The translations under genes were made by a program, and so were the position numbers. The notes beneath the pieces are model-generated. The model was not told the DNA's origin and ran no database searches. It saw only the letters and a program-made list of their open reading frames with translations. From IMG/VR virus record IMGVR_UViG_3300017751_000094, positions 1 through 33,534 of that record: a stretch of DNA of 33,534 nucleotides; one strand, 5' to 3'. Positions 24,301-32,428 of the stretch are shown one piece after another; position 1 is the stretch's first letter; the number at the start of each line of letters is the position of its first letter. This DNA comes from a virus.

Positions 24301-27214
24301 TCCTGCTGGTCCTCCTGGTATCCAAGGTATTCAGGGTGTTCAAGGTGACTTTGGTCTCCAAGGTATTCAAGGACCAATTGGTTCTGGATCACAAGGTATT
24401 CAGGGTGTTCAAGGTGGGCCTGGTCCTGCTGGTTCGTTTGGTGGTATCACGTTTGATTACACTTACGATACAAACACCGCAGATCAAGATCCGGGCACTG
24501 GTAAGTTAAGGTTTAACAATGCAAACTTTACTCTTGCTACACAAATGTACATTGATGATCGCGATGACAACTTCATCGATATCAGCCAGTTCCTACAAAC
24601 AATTGATGATTCTACTAGCCCGATCAAAGGTCACTACAAGGTTACTAAAGCAGATAATCCTGCTCAGTTCATCATCTATACGATTACAGCATTAACCGAT
24701 GTTGGTGGATCAACTTACTTTAATATTGATAGTGGTTATGTAGATGGTTCAGTAACAAGTTTTGCAAATGGTGAAGATGTTATTATTACCTTTGCAAGAA
24801 CAGGTGATGTAGGCCCAACAGGTGGACAAGGACCTCAAGGTGTTCAAGGTACAATAGGTGCTCAAGGACCCGGTGGTGTACAAGGTACAACTGGTTCAGG
24901 ATCTACTGGATCCCAAGGTGTTCAAGGTACAATAGGTGCTCAAGGAGCTACTGGATCACAAGGTCTTCAAGGTACTACCGGCGGTGCTGGTCAAGTAGGT
25001 ACTCAGGGCCCATCAGGTCTTCAAGGCTTTATTGGTAGTAAAGGTGATGATGGCATCCAAGGTGTACAAGGACCTCAAGGCCCACAAGGTGTTCAGGGTG
25101 AAGCTGGCGAGAGTGGCGGTGGTACTCAAGGTGTTCAGGGTACTCAAGGTGTACAAGGAACTCAAGGACAAACTGGTCTACAAGGTGGTACTGGTGGCGA
25201 AGGTCAACCAGGCGGATCTGGTCCACAGGGTGTTCAAGGTGTTCAAGGTCAGATCGGTATTCAAGGTGATACTGGTGTAGCCGATGGCGGTGCTCAAGGT
25301 ATCCAAGGTGTTCAGGGTAACCAAGGTTTAGCCGGTGGGCCAGGTAATGCTGGTGAAGATGGTACTCAAGGTACTACTGGTGCTCAGGGTGTTCAAGGTA
25401 TCCAAGGTCAAACTGGTGGTGGCACAACCATTCAGGGTGTACAGGGTAACCAAGGTACTACAGGATCTGGCATCCAAGGTATTGCTGGCGGACAAGGTGT
25501 ACAGGGTGTTCAAGGTGAGCAAGGACAGGCTGGTGCTGCTAACGCTGGTACACAGGGTATCCAAGGTGTTCAAGGTATCCAAGGTGAGGATGCAACAACC
25601 ACAGGATCACAGGGCATACAAGGTATTCAAGGTGACTTAGGATTAATTGGTAATCCTGGCACACAGGGTGCTCGAGGTATTCAGGGTTCTACTGGTACCG
25701 CAACCTTTACGGCTCAAGGTACACGAGGATCTCAGGGTGTACAAGGTGGTCGTGGCGCTCAAGGTATGCAAGGTACATCCGGTGAGCAATCAGGCTTACA
25801 AGGTATTCAGGGTGTTCAAGGACAAACTGGTGGAGCCGGTGGTACTCAAGGTCCGGTAGGCCCACAAGGTCTTCAAGGTTCTGGATCTCAGGGTGTTCAA
25901 GGATTACAGGGACATCAGGGTATTCAAGGTGGTGAAGGTGGATTCGAATCTGGTACCCAAGGTATGCAAGGACCTCAGGGTGTACAGGGTTCTGGTAACG
26001 AAGGTATCCAAGGTGTTCAGGGTCCTCGCGGTAACCAAGGTGTTCAAGGTAGTGCAAGTAATAACGAAGGTGTTCAAGGTCCGCAGGGTCCACAAGGTCC
26101 TACAGGTGTAGAATCAGGTGGTCCACAGGGTATTCAAGGTGTTCAGGGTGTTCCTGGCTCAGGACTTCAGGGTACTCGTGGTATCCAAGGTATTCAGGGT
26201 AATAATGGTACTATAGCAAATGGAACACAGGGTACTCGCGGTTACCAAGGTGTTCAAGGTAATGAAGGTGAGATTGGACCAGAAGGACCAATCGGACCAC
26301 AGGGTGTAGCTGGCGGCGGTGGCGGCGGTGGTAACCAGGGTGTTCAAGGACCAATTGGACCTCAAGGTACTGCCGGTCAAGCTGGTGGACCGGGTGCGCA
26401 GGGTACTCTTGGTGCTCAAGGTCCTGCAGGTGACAATGCTACTGCTGTGGAAGTTAGCTCAATTCATACTCAATCAGCGGCTTTACAGTCAACTAACTTG
26501 TTTATCCCAATGGTTTCTGGTAGTGCTGGAGCTCAGCCTTTCTATGCTACTAAGTCTCCAAACCCAGGAAGCCAAGAAAACTTCTTCTATACTAACGATG
26601 TAGATACTTTAACACTTGAAAACATTACAGTTGAAGGCGGTATCACACTAGGTGGTGTAACAGAAACCTCTTGGCCATCAGGCAGCGGTGGTGGGTTTGA
26701 CGGAACAGCTACTAATACAGTAACTACTGGTAAGATTGTCATGAACGACAATGCTGAAATTAGTTTCGGTACAAGTAGTGGTGAAGCTGACATGTACAGT
26801 GATGGTACTGACTTGATGTTAGACTTGACACACCAGAAGCTGTTCAAGATACGAAATGAGTACACATCTACAACGACCGGATTTACGTTCGACGCGTTTA
26901 ACGGTGACTTAACAGCAGCAGGTGATATTAATTCAACTTCAGACAAGCGTCTTAAAGAAAATGTTGAAACCATCGATAATGCACTCGATAAAGTACTTGC
27001 TATGAGAGGGGTAGGCTTTAATAGAATTGGTAAAGATACTCGATCAATCGGTGTTATTGCTCAAGAGATTGAAAAGATACTTCCAGAAGTAGTACATGTA
27101 GATGATTCGGATGAGAAGTTCAAGAGCGTATCTTACGCTAACATCGTCGCGGTATTGATCGAAGCTATTAAAGAACAACAAGAACAAATTGAAGATCTAA
27201 AAAGTAAAATCTAG
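21383..27214 (+). CDS. Collagen-like tail fibre with five globular inserts and S74 chaperone domain
   Basis: This protein has 1943 residues. The N-terminal head (about 1-55; GAIVYADNGELRYSDGSAW) may attach the fibre. Gly-X-Gln collagen-like stretches follow at about residues 59-80, 138-240, 366-436, 562-679, 812-837, 976-1017 and 1143-1686. Five related globular modules of about 110-140 residues separate them. They start with a YGGVTF / FGGITF-type phrase near residues 240, 436, 679, 837 and 1017, and contain a DPG turn, an IDD strand and an end like VSFxxTGDxG. The C-terminus is a peptidase S74 domain: SDKRLKENVE has Ser at residue 1853 and Lys at 1858, followed by GVIAQEIEKILPEVV and a terminal coiled coil. 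A trimeric collagen-type shaft, matured by self-cleavage, is expected. GGAG at 21370-21373 supports the start. Confidence 0.88.
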   Translation: MANRFGTLTGKGRLLGHGIPQAFPIQLDPSPFEGAIVYADNGELRYSDGSAWLPLGTGPQGTQGTNGIQGNQGLQGGYGPGFTIIGSVPDVDSGGDPQATLNAAFPAANIGEGVIDEADDELWIYDGVNWVNIGSFRGVQGFQGIQGNQGLQGDTGHRGVQGYRGVRGFQGAQGVQGIQGDRGFQGLQGNQGTQGVQGQKGIQGDLGIQGIQGRRGPQGLQGNQGVQGDTGFQGVQGTTGFYGGVTFEYNFIAATANVSPGNTNVAFNNTIINAVDKVYIHDVAAVPNTDVAHLFDKIAEVENPIKAYVKLTNVDDIEEFTIFAITDIVDNSSWHTFDVEYVGGTGTPALYTNERLAVSFSQAGETGAQGTQGTKGIQGDYGIQGNQGLQGPQGPQGTQGTQGTQGTQGTQGPQGTQGTQGTLGVQGNQGVQGRTGEYGGVTFRFIYDDTVTTASDPGIGGLRANNATLGNATELYFDVEDADDVTISSIIAEFYASTNPGNKGYIKLSDAANVYNYAMFEVTDGALVGDAGSGYHTINVTSFSAGQGYANGTDFRVSFVRTGDQGSQGVQGTLGIQGPRGNQGVQGVQGTIGVQGNQGLQGLQGNQGLQGPQGPQGVQGTLGVQGNQGLQGESVQGTQGTQGTQGTLGVQGNQGVQGQRGPQGLQGMQGLQGIQGLQGLSQFSGLSYRFDYDTNSTPQTDPGLSTVKTNSAIAASVTQLTIDDLPLNGGTLDELYDYLDTSFYGQPRGWIKLQPEGNNNFYDVYEWTDFTWDSGSKNWGWFNVTHVTSTGTSAQTQASIDGVPLVVSFILAGPQGAQGTVGTQGTTGLQGLQGEQGEYGGLTFEWLFNSSTLAPTNPGDYQWKVNNVNPELATLLVLDDTPNDLYDTNIRDLFDYLDAKPTGTKGQIFIQAPAGGDAGPGGHHFLVYDYSDWTWGDVGKNWGYFNVSFVEGSASNWSTVASSHGNNTLITFIPAGPPGIQGIQGVQGDFGLQGIQGPIGSGSQGIQGVQGGPGPAGSFGGITFDYTYDTNTADQDPGTGKLRFNNANFTLATQMYIDDRDDNFIDISQFLQTIDDSTSPIKGHYKVTKADNPAQFIIYTITALTDVGGSTYFNIDSGYVDGSVTSFANGEDVIITFARTGDVGPTGGQGPQGVQGTIGAQGPGGVQGTTGSGSTGSQGVQGTIGAQGATGSQGLQGTTGGAGQVGTQGPSGLQGFIGSKGDDGIQGVQGPQGPQGVQGEAGESGGGTQGVQGTQGVQGTQGQTGLQGGTGGEGQPGGSGPQGVQGVQGQIGIQGDTGVADGGAQGIQGVQGNQGLAGGPGNAGEDGTQGTTGAQGVQGIQGQTGGGTTIQGVQGNQGTTGSGIQGIAGGQGVQGVQGEQGQAGAANAGTQGIQGVQGIQGEDATTTGSQGIQGIQGDLGLIGNPGTQGARGIQGSTGTATFTAQGTRGSQGVQGGRGAQGMQGTSGEQSGLQGIQGVQGQTGGAGGTQGPVGPQGLQGSGSQGVQGLQGHQGIQGGEGGFESGTQGMQGPQGVQGSGNEGIQGVQGPRGNQGVQGSASNNEGVQGPQGPQGPTGVESGGPQGIQGVQGVPGSGLQGTRGIQGIQGNNGTIANGTQGTRGYQGVQGNEGEIGPEGPIGPQGVAGGGGGGGNQGVQGPIGPQGTAGQAGGPGAQGTLGAQGPAGDNATAVEVSSIHTQSAALQSTNLFIPMVSGSAGAQPFYATKSPNPGSQENFFYTNDVDTLTLENITVEGGITLGGVTETSWPSGSGGGFDGTATNTVTTGKIVMNDNAEISFGTSSGEADMYSDGTDLMLDLTHQKLFKIRNEYTSTTTGFTFDAFNGDLTAAGDINSTSDKRLKENVETIDNALDKVLAMRGVGFNRIGKDTRSIGVIAQEIEKILPEVVHVDDSDEKFKSVSYANIVAVLIEAIKEQQEQIEDLKSKI
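21558..26440 (+). repeat. Gly-X-Gln collagen-coding repeats
   Basis: The coding DNA consists of many nine-base units of the form GGT-NNN-CAA/CAG, with GGTGTTCAA, GGTATTCAA and GGTACACAA frequent. It is interrupted by the five globular modules and is longest at 24812-26440. Gln dominates the Y position and Pro is sparse, as expected for a bacterial or phage collagen without hydroxyproline. Such repeats favour slippage and recombination, so unit number may vary among relatives. Several open frames on both strands here are by-products of the repeat. Confidence 0.85.
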
Positions 27215-27237
27215 TTAGCCTGCTATTATTATGACAA

Positions 27238-27260
27238 AGCCGACCGGAAAAAGGTCGGCT
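27238..27260 (+). terminator. Hairpin terminator after the collagen-like fibre
   Basis: AGCCGACC (27238-27245) pairs perfectly with GGTCGGCT (27253-27260) around a seven-base GGAAAAA loop, 24 bases after the fibre stop. The downstream run ATCTTCGTT is only moderately U-rich, so termination may be partial. On the opposite strand the stem is followed by TTTGTC, so weak activity in that direction is also possible. It sits just before a candidate promoter, consistent with an operon boundary. Confidence 0.65.
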
Positions 27261-27283
27261 ATCTTCGTTCAATCTACCTATTG

Positions 27284-27295
27284 AATAAATAAATA
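27284..27295 (+). promoter_or_regulatory. Doubled late-promoter octamer (overlapping AATAAATA)
   Basis: GAATAAATAAATAAG contains two overlapping AATAAATA octamers, at 27284-27291 and 27288-27295, 28-39 bases upstream of the ATG at 27323 and downstream of the hairpin terminator. The boxes match the relaxed late form NATAAATA. Terminator-then-promoter order supports a new late transcription unit. AAAAGG at 27307-27312 is the likely ribosome site. Confidence 0.5.
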
Positions 27296-27322
27296 AGAAA
27301 AAGCATAAAAGGTTTCATTATA

Positions 27323-27661
27323 ATGGCATCCAGAGCTAACATTTACATAGACAAAGGAATGGACTTCAGAACAGCCATCGAGTTGTTCAATGAAGCTGGT
27401 GATGAATACCAAGACGCCACCATTGACGTTTATAACTTCTATAGCAGTATCCGAAAGGTATACTCGTCGACTGCTGTCGCGGACTTCGCGATAGAAAAAG
27501 CCAATAACGACATCACTCTAGTTTTGACCGACGCCCAAACTGACGCCTTGAAACCAGGCAAATATCAATATGATGTAATAATGCAAAAGCAAACAGGAGA
27601 ATTGTCCAAGATAGTTGAAGGCTTAGCGATTGTAGTCGATACTATTACGGAGGTTTCGTGA
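27323..27661 (+). CDS. Small structural protein preceding the repeat fibre
   Basis: The protein has 112 residues. It starts ASRANIYIDKGMDFRTAIEL and contains ADFAIEKANNDITLVLTDAQ, then the phrase TDALKPGKYQYDVIMQ and a closing EGLAIVVDTITEV. This arrangement (an opening IYIDKG strand, a ...LTxxQTxxLxPGxYxYDV segment and a final V-rich strand) resembles small beta-sandwich proteins encoded next to tail fibres in T4-like marine phages and some baseplate N-terminal modules; I cannot assign a named family. Its TGA stop overlaps the GTG start of the next gene in GTGA, implying coupled translation and probably matched amounts of the two products. A fibre-attachment or adaptor role is inferred. Confidence 0.75.
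   Translation: MASRANIYIDKGMDFRTAIELFNEAGDEYQDATIDVYNFYSSIRKVYSSTAVADFAIEKANNDITLVLTDAQTDALKPGKYQYDVIMQKQTGELSKIVEGLAIVVDTITEVS
27648..27653 (+). promoter_or_regulatory. Strong ribosome site deciding a GTG start
   Basis: CGGAGG at 27648-27653 lies four bases before GTG at 27658. The GTG overlaps the upstream TGA stop, and no ATG in frame lies nearby, so this site supports initiation at GTG. Confidence 0.7.
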
Positions 27662-30600
27662 GCATAAAGGTCAAGGTCGGTGGCGGCCGCAGTATAAAGG
27701 CCATACCGAAGGAAGATACAAGAACTCCTATAGTTGCACCCGGCGAACGTAAACCACAAATCGTTCCAGACAGTGTTGTTCTCGGTATTGATACTATCGG
27801 TGAATACGTCATTGCGGTTTCCAATACCGATGGGATTATTCTTACTCAAACAGAATTTAGACAGGGTGCTAATGTAGTCATTGGTCACGCTGATACTTCG
27901 AACGCTGTCAGTACATCAAATCCAGATCTCAGTTATCCCAAAAACATTGCGCTAGACCAGTTCGGTCATGTTACGCAGTTTGTTAACCAGAGTTTCAATC
28001 CTCTTAATTTTTCTGCTAATTCAACTACGATATTTACTAATGACTTTACGATTGGTAATACTTCGTTAACGCTCGGTGAAAGTACAACTACATTAGTAGG
28101 TCTTCAAGGTTTAGATGTAATCGGTGATATTGCCGGTGACACATTAGTGTTAAGAGATAAAACCGAAGGTCGTATCCTATTCGCTGGAGCTAATGGCACT
28201 ATCATTGATAGTTCAGGATTAGTCTTCGATGGTACATCGCTTATCGCATCTGGCGGGGTCTTCCTTGATGGATTACAAGTTGATGGACAAACAGACACAG
28301 ACAGTTTAAATGTTCGAGATCTTACAGATGGTCGTATTGTATATGCAGGTGCAAACGGCGAACTCATTGACAGTAATAATTTAACATTCGATGGTACATC
28401 ATTAACAGCAGCCGGTGGAGTATTCTTATCAGGCCTGGAAGTAAATGGCCAAACAAATGTTGATAGTTTAAATGTTAATGATCTCACACAAGGTCGTATT
28501 GTATATGCCGGTGCTAACGGTGAGTTAATCGACTCAGCTAATCTAACATTTAACGATACAAGTATAATTGCAACTGGTGGTGTATTCTTAGATGATCTTG
28601 ATGTAAGTTCAGGTCAAGCCACATTCGGTAGTGTTAACATTGTCGATCTTGACGAAGGTCGTATCATATACGCCGGAACAAATGGCGAGCTCGTTAATTC
28701 TGCTAATCTCTCCTTTGATGGTACAAGTATTACTGCCACCGGCGGTGTATTCTTAGACATACTCGAAGTTCCCGGCACTGCTGAGTTCGGTAGTGTACAA
28801 GTTAATGATCTCACTGAAACTCGAGTTGTATTCGTCGGTCCTGATGGAGAACTCGTTGATAGTAATAACCTTACGTTTGATGGTACTGATCTTACTGCTA
28901 CCGGCGGTGTATTCCTTGATGGGTTAGAAGTACAAGGTCAGTCAACATTCTCAAGTGTTAATGTAGAAGATCTTACTTCAAATCGAGTTGTATTAGCTGG
29001 TGCATCTGGTGAGTTAACCGACGATTCTCGATTACGGTTTAGTGCAAATACTCTTACTATTGAGGGTAATGCAGACATATACGGAAACCTTACACTCGGT
29101 GGTAATCTTCGTATTGGTGATGCAGATGTAGATACAGTTAACGTTGTAGCTGACTTTACTAGTGATTTGATTCCTGATGTTACGAATACATTTGATCTAG
29201 GTACTTTAGGAAAGAACTGGGGCCGAGTATTCACACCTGTAATTAAGAGTGATTCAGGTGTTGTTAGTATTGATACAACCGGCGCAATCAAAATACCAGT
29301 TGGTGGTACAATTGATCGTCCTACTCCTATCACAGGGATGCTTCGTTATAACTCTACGGATGACCGATTCGAAGGTTATGATGGTGCAGGCTGGTCTGAA
29401 CTAGCTGGTAGCGTAAAAGACGTTGATAAAGATACGTTTATACGTGCTGAGACCGCAGCAGGCGACGATAACGATCAGCTTGACTTTTTCACCGGTGGAA
29501 CACAAAGATTACAAATTAATCAAGGTGGCAATTTCATCTATGGTGCTAATGCTGTAGTATTTGATTTTGCATCAGGTGCTGTTGACATTGCCGGCACAGT
29601 AGACATTGGTGATGATACAGTTATCCAAGGTGATCTCTATGTTTATGATAACTTTACTGCTAACAGTGCCGCTGTTCAAGATTTAGCTACTAGCGGTATA
29701 GTATATTCTGGCCCCGGTGGCGAACTGAATGCTACTGCTAACCTTTCTTGGGACGGAACAAACCTTACGGTTGTTGGTGTTATCTCGGTTGATGGTGACT
29801 TTAGTACATCAGGCGGATTATCAGGTGATAGCTTATCAGTAGGTAACTTGGTTGCTAACACCATTATATTTGTATCTGAAACTGGTGCACTATCTTCGAA
29901 CTCAAGTCTTGCTTTCGATGGTGAAACACTTTCAATCAATGCTCACTCAACTTTTGGTGGGCCATTATTTGTAACAGATCTCACGAGCGATCGAGTCGTA
30001 TTAGCTGGTGCAAACGGTGCAATTACTGATAGTGCTGGACTTACATACGACGGATCATCACTTGATGTTACTGGTGATGCAAATGTAAGTGGTGCTCTTG
30101 ACGTCATTACAGATTTAACTGTCGGTGCATCTGCTACTGCAGCAACCGTAACAGCTGAGAACCTTACTCAAGGTCGAGTCGTTATTGTCGGTACCGATGG
30201 GCTACTCGAAGATAGTGATGGACTTACTTTTGATGGTAGTGATTTTGATATTACTGCTAATGTTGCTATCTCAGGATCTCTTACAATTGGAGATGGTGCT
30301 AGCTTTGGTGGTGATCAAGTTACTGTACCAAGTATTAATGTCGAAGATCTTACAACAGGTCGAGTAGTATTTGTAGGTGCAAATGGTGAGCTCGAAGATA
30401 GTTCAGACTTTACTTGGGACGGAAGCGATTTCTACATCAATGGTAATGGTGAATTTACTGGTGATGTAACAATTGCTGGTAACCTTACTCTTGGTGATCA
30501 GATACAAGATACAATTAATGTTGTAGCTGACTTTACTTCAGATTTAGTTCCGAAGGATACGAATACATATAGTATAGGACAAGGTCAAGTACTCGATGCA

Positions 30601-32394
30601 AACGGTGATATTGTTACCGCTGGTAGTAATTGGAAATCTGTCTATGCTCGAAACGTTGGTACTGATAGTGGTGTATTAACAGTATTAGCAAATGGTGCAA
30701 TCACTGTTCCTGTTGGTACAACTGACGAAAGACCTAGTCCTCTTGCAACTGGTATGGTTCGCTTTAATACTTCTGATGGAGTGTTTGAAGGTTATAGTGG
30801 AAATGCTTGGGCAAGCTTAGGTGGTGTAAAGGACGTAGATCAAGATACGTTTATCGATGCGGAATCTGCTCCGGGTGATGATAACGACGAATTACGTTTC
30901 TTCACTGCTGGTAACATGGCGTTTAAGGTTAACGCCTCAGGGGAAATAGAAACTTCTAATTCCGACCTGGTTCTAAACCTTGATGGTAACTTTAATGTTG
31001 GTAATACGATTATAACAGGTATCGACGATCCTGTACAGGCATTTGATGCCGTAAACAAAAATTATTTAGAAAATACCTACGCTCGTGAATTCTTTGTTAC
31101 CAAGTCAGCAAATACTTACGCTTTAGACCTACTCGATACCACTAATGTAGCTAAGCTTGAGTTAGGTGAAGCAATTAGCGGTAACTTCGACTCTGCTAAT
31201 AATAAGGTTACAATCTCACTTGATCCCGTCTGGGATTCATTTACTGGCTTACTTGAAGCTGGTCCAGAAGGAACTGTTCCAAACTTCGAGTTTGACGAGT
31301 TTGGTCGAGTCCGCTCATTAATTAACATTCCACTTTCTGTATCATCCAACGCTGTTGTTGACTTTGCATCATCGATCTTTGATGTAGTTGCAGACGCAGT
31401 TCGTAATGGAAACACAGAAAACGGCATACGTGTTATACCAGATTTTACTGATTCAAAATTAGATTTCTTTGTTGAAAGTTTTGATATCGAACTCGAGGGT
31501 GCTGTTACTGGTGAAGGGCGAGTAATTAACAACTCGAATGTTGTAATTCAAACGACTTACGACTTTACTGATTTAGACTCACGATTTGCAGAACTTACAG
31601 GTGATACATTTACCGGTGACGTGATTGCACCAAGATTCCGAGACGCTGCTAACACCGCTTACTACGCCGATCCTGCTGGTGCATCTCGACTTAAAGATCT
31701 TATTATTGGTTTCGGACAAGCCGAATCTTCACTACAAATGTCCACTGGTCCTACGAGCTTCCAATATCTTTATGCTGATACTACAAAGATTGGTTTCTTA
31801 GGATCATCATTTAACTTCTCTACTTACTTTGATACGTCTGATGACAGTTGGCGAGTTGAAGATGGTTCAGTTTATTCGCGAAACTTTATAGATTCTCAGG
31901 ATAATCAGTTCCTTCTTAACCCAGCTGGTAATACTTCAAGATTTAAGAGACTAGCTCTTGACGAAACGTTAACGGTAAATAGTAACTTAGTAATTAACGG
32001 AACCGATATTTCTACTCTCGGTGGGTCGTTATTCTTAAAACCTGATAATAGTATTATTAACGTTGATGATTCTGCTATAACAGGTATTTCTGATCCTTTC
32101 TCAGATACAGATGCAGTTAATAAGAGATTTTTAGATAATGCTATTGCAGCTATCGAAACTCAAGGTATCTCTATAGATGCCGAGAACGGTACTGCAGACA
32201 CGGTTGAATTAGGTCAAACAATTACCTTTGCTGCTGGTGAAGGTATTGAAACAACAGTCAGCAATAATCAAATATTAATTGCTGGTGAATTAGCAAGTGA
32301 TTCCAATATTGGTGTCGCTTCATTTAGCATAAATAACTTTACAGTTACGAGTGGTGATGTTGCAGTGACCGCTCTTGATGGAGGAACCTTTTAA
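27658..32394 (+). CDS. Long repeat-built tail-fibre-like protein
   Basis: The protein has 1578 residues and starts at GTG behind a strong GGAGG. The N-terminal part (about 1-147) is basic at first (KVKVGGGRSIK) and later has the fibre phrase LDQFGHVTQFVNQSF. Eleven repeats follow, of the form DLTxGRIVYAGANGELIDSxNLTFDG, in two blocks: six at residues about 148-467 and five at about 674-930. Each block ends in a similar cap domain (about 494-617 and 952-1090) with VVADFTSDL, a WxxV strand, GxIxxPVGxT, TGMLRYN-type and EGYxGxxW phrases, then KDVDxDTFI. Near residue 1326 lies DAANTAYYADPAGASRLKDL, a common phage-fibre motif. AVNKNYLEN and AVNKRFLDN phrases also occur. There is no S74 domain. A trimeric beta-structured fibre is inferred. 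Confidence 0.82.
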   Translation: MSIKVKVGGGRSIKAIPKEDTRTPIVAPGERKPQIVPDSVVLGIDTIGEYVIAVSNTDGIILTQTEFRQGANVVIGHADTSNAVSTSNPDLSYPKNIALDQFGHVTQFVNQSFNPLNFSANSTTIFTNDFTIGNTSLTLGESTTTLVGLQGLDVIGDIAGDTLVLRDKTEGRILFAGANGTIIDSSGLVFDGTSLIASGGVFLDGLQVDGQTDTDSLNVRDLTDGRIVYAGANGELIDSNNLTFDGTSLTAAGGVFLSGLEVNGQTNVDSLNVNDLTQGRIVYAGANGELIDSANLTFNDTSIIATGGVFLDDLDVSSGQATFGSVNIVDLDEGRIIYAGTNGELVNSANLSFDGTSITATGGVFLDILEVPGTAEFGSVQVNDLTETRVVFVGPDGELVDSNNLTFDGTDLTATGGVFLDGLEVQGQSTFSSVNVEDLTSNRVVLAGASGELTDDSRLRFSANTLTIEGNADIYGNLTLGGNLRIGDADVDTVNVVADFTSDLIPDVTNTFDLGTLGKNWGRVFTPVIKSDSGVVSIDTTGAIKIPVGGTIDRPTPITGMLRYNSTDDRFEGYDGAGWSELAGSVKDVDKDTFIRAETAAGDDNDQLDFFTGGTQRLQINQGGNFIYGANAVVFDFASGAVDIAGTVDIGDDTVIQGDLYVYDNFTANSAAVQDLATSGIVYSGPGGELNATANLSWDGTNLTVVGVISVDGDFSTSGGLSGDSLSVGNLVANTIIFVSETGALSSNSSLAFDGETLSINAHSTFGGPLFVTDLTSDRVVLAGANGAITDSAGLTYDGSSLDVTGDANVSGALDVITDLTVGASATAATVTAENLTQGRVVIVGTDGLLEDSDGLTFDGSDFDITANVAISGSLTIGDGASFGGDQVTVPSINVEDLTTGRVVFVGANGELEDSSDFTWDGSDFYINGNGEFTGDVTIAGNLTLGDQIQDTINVVADFTSDLVPKDTNTYSIGQGQVLDANGDIVTAGSNWKSVYARNVGTDSGVLTVLANGAITVPVGTTDERPSPLATGMVRFNTSDGVFEGYSGNAWASLGGVKDVDQDTFIDAESAPGDDNDELRFFTAGNMAFKVNASGEIETSNSDLVLNLDGNFNVGNTIITGIDDPVQAFDAVNKNYLENTYAREFFVTKSANTYALDLLDTTNVAKLELGEAISGNFDSANNKVTISLDPVWDSFTGLLEAGPEGTVPNFEFDEFGRVRSLINIPLSVSSNAVVDFASSIFDVVADAVRNGNTENGIRVIPDFTDSKLDFFVESFDIELEGAVTGEGRVINNSNVVIQTTYDFTDLDSRFAELTGDTFTGDVIAPRFRDAANTAYYADPAGASRLKDLIIGFGQAESSLQMSTGPTSFQYLYADTTKIGFLGSSFNFSTYFDTSDDSWRVEDGSVYSRNFIDSQDNQFLLNPAGNTSRFKRLALDETLTVNSNLVINGTDISTLGGSLFLKPDNSIINVDDSAITGISDPFSDTDAVNKRFLDNAIAAIETQGISIDAENGTADTVELGQTITFAAGEGIETTVSNNQILIAGELASDSNIGVASFSINNFTVTSGDVAVTALDGGTF
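28102..30450 (+). repeat. Eleven-copy fibre repeat in two blocks
   Basis: Copies are about 54 residues (162 bases) apart in the first block. Their GRI/RVV-type strands lie near 28168, 28330, 28492, 28657, 28819 and 28980. Five more, more diverged copies lie near 29695, 29860, 29990, 30174 and 30358. Each has DLT...GRIVYAGANGEL, a D-S-x-x-LTFDGTSL strand pair, then a GGVFLDGLEV-type strand. The two blocks plus caps suggest duplication of a whole repeat-plus-cap unit. Confidence 0.8.
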
Positions 32395-32396
32395 TT

Positions 32397-32410
32397 CACC
32401 TTTATAGGTG
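32397..32410 (+). other. Small hairpin between fibre genes
   Basis: CACCT (32397-32401) pairs with AGGTG (32406-32410) around a TTAT loop, just after the repeat-fibre stop. It is only 5 bp and has no U-run, so it is at best a weak transcript-end, pausing or processing element. Confidence 0.25.
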
Positions 32411-32428
32411 TAAACGAAGGACATATAT

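Noticed and set aside
21723-26419. Many open frames on both strands in the collagen-coding region
   Set aside because: Nine-base periodic DNA leaves stop-free shadow frames (Val/Lys-, Tyr/Leu/His- or Thr/Leu-rich). None has a plausible start site or a non-repetitive sequence.
24812-26440. Repeat spacing that could be mistaken for a CRISPR array
   Set aside because: The units are nine-base Gly-X-Gln codons in frame, with no fixed repeat-spacer structure and no cas genes.
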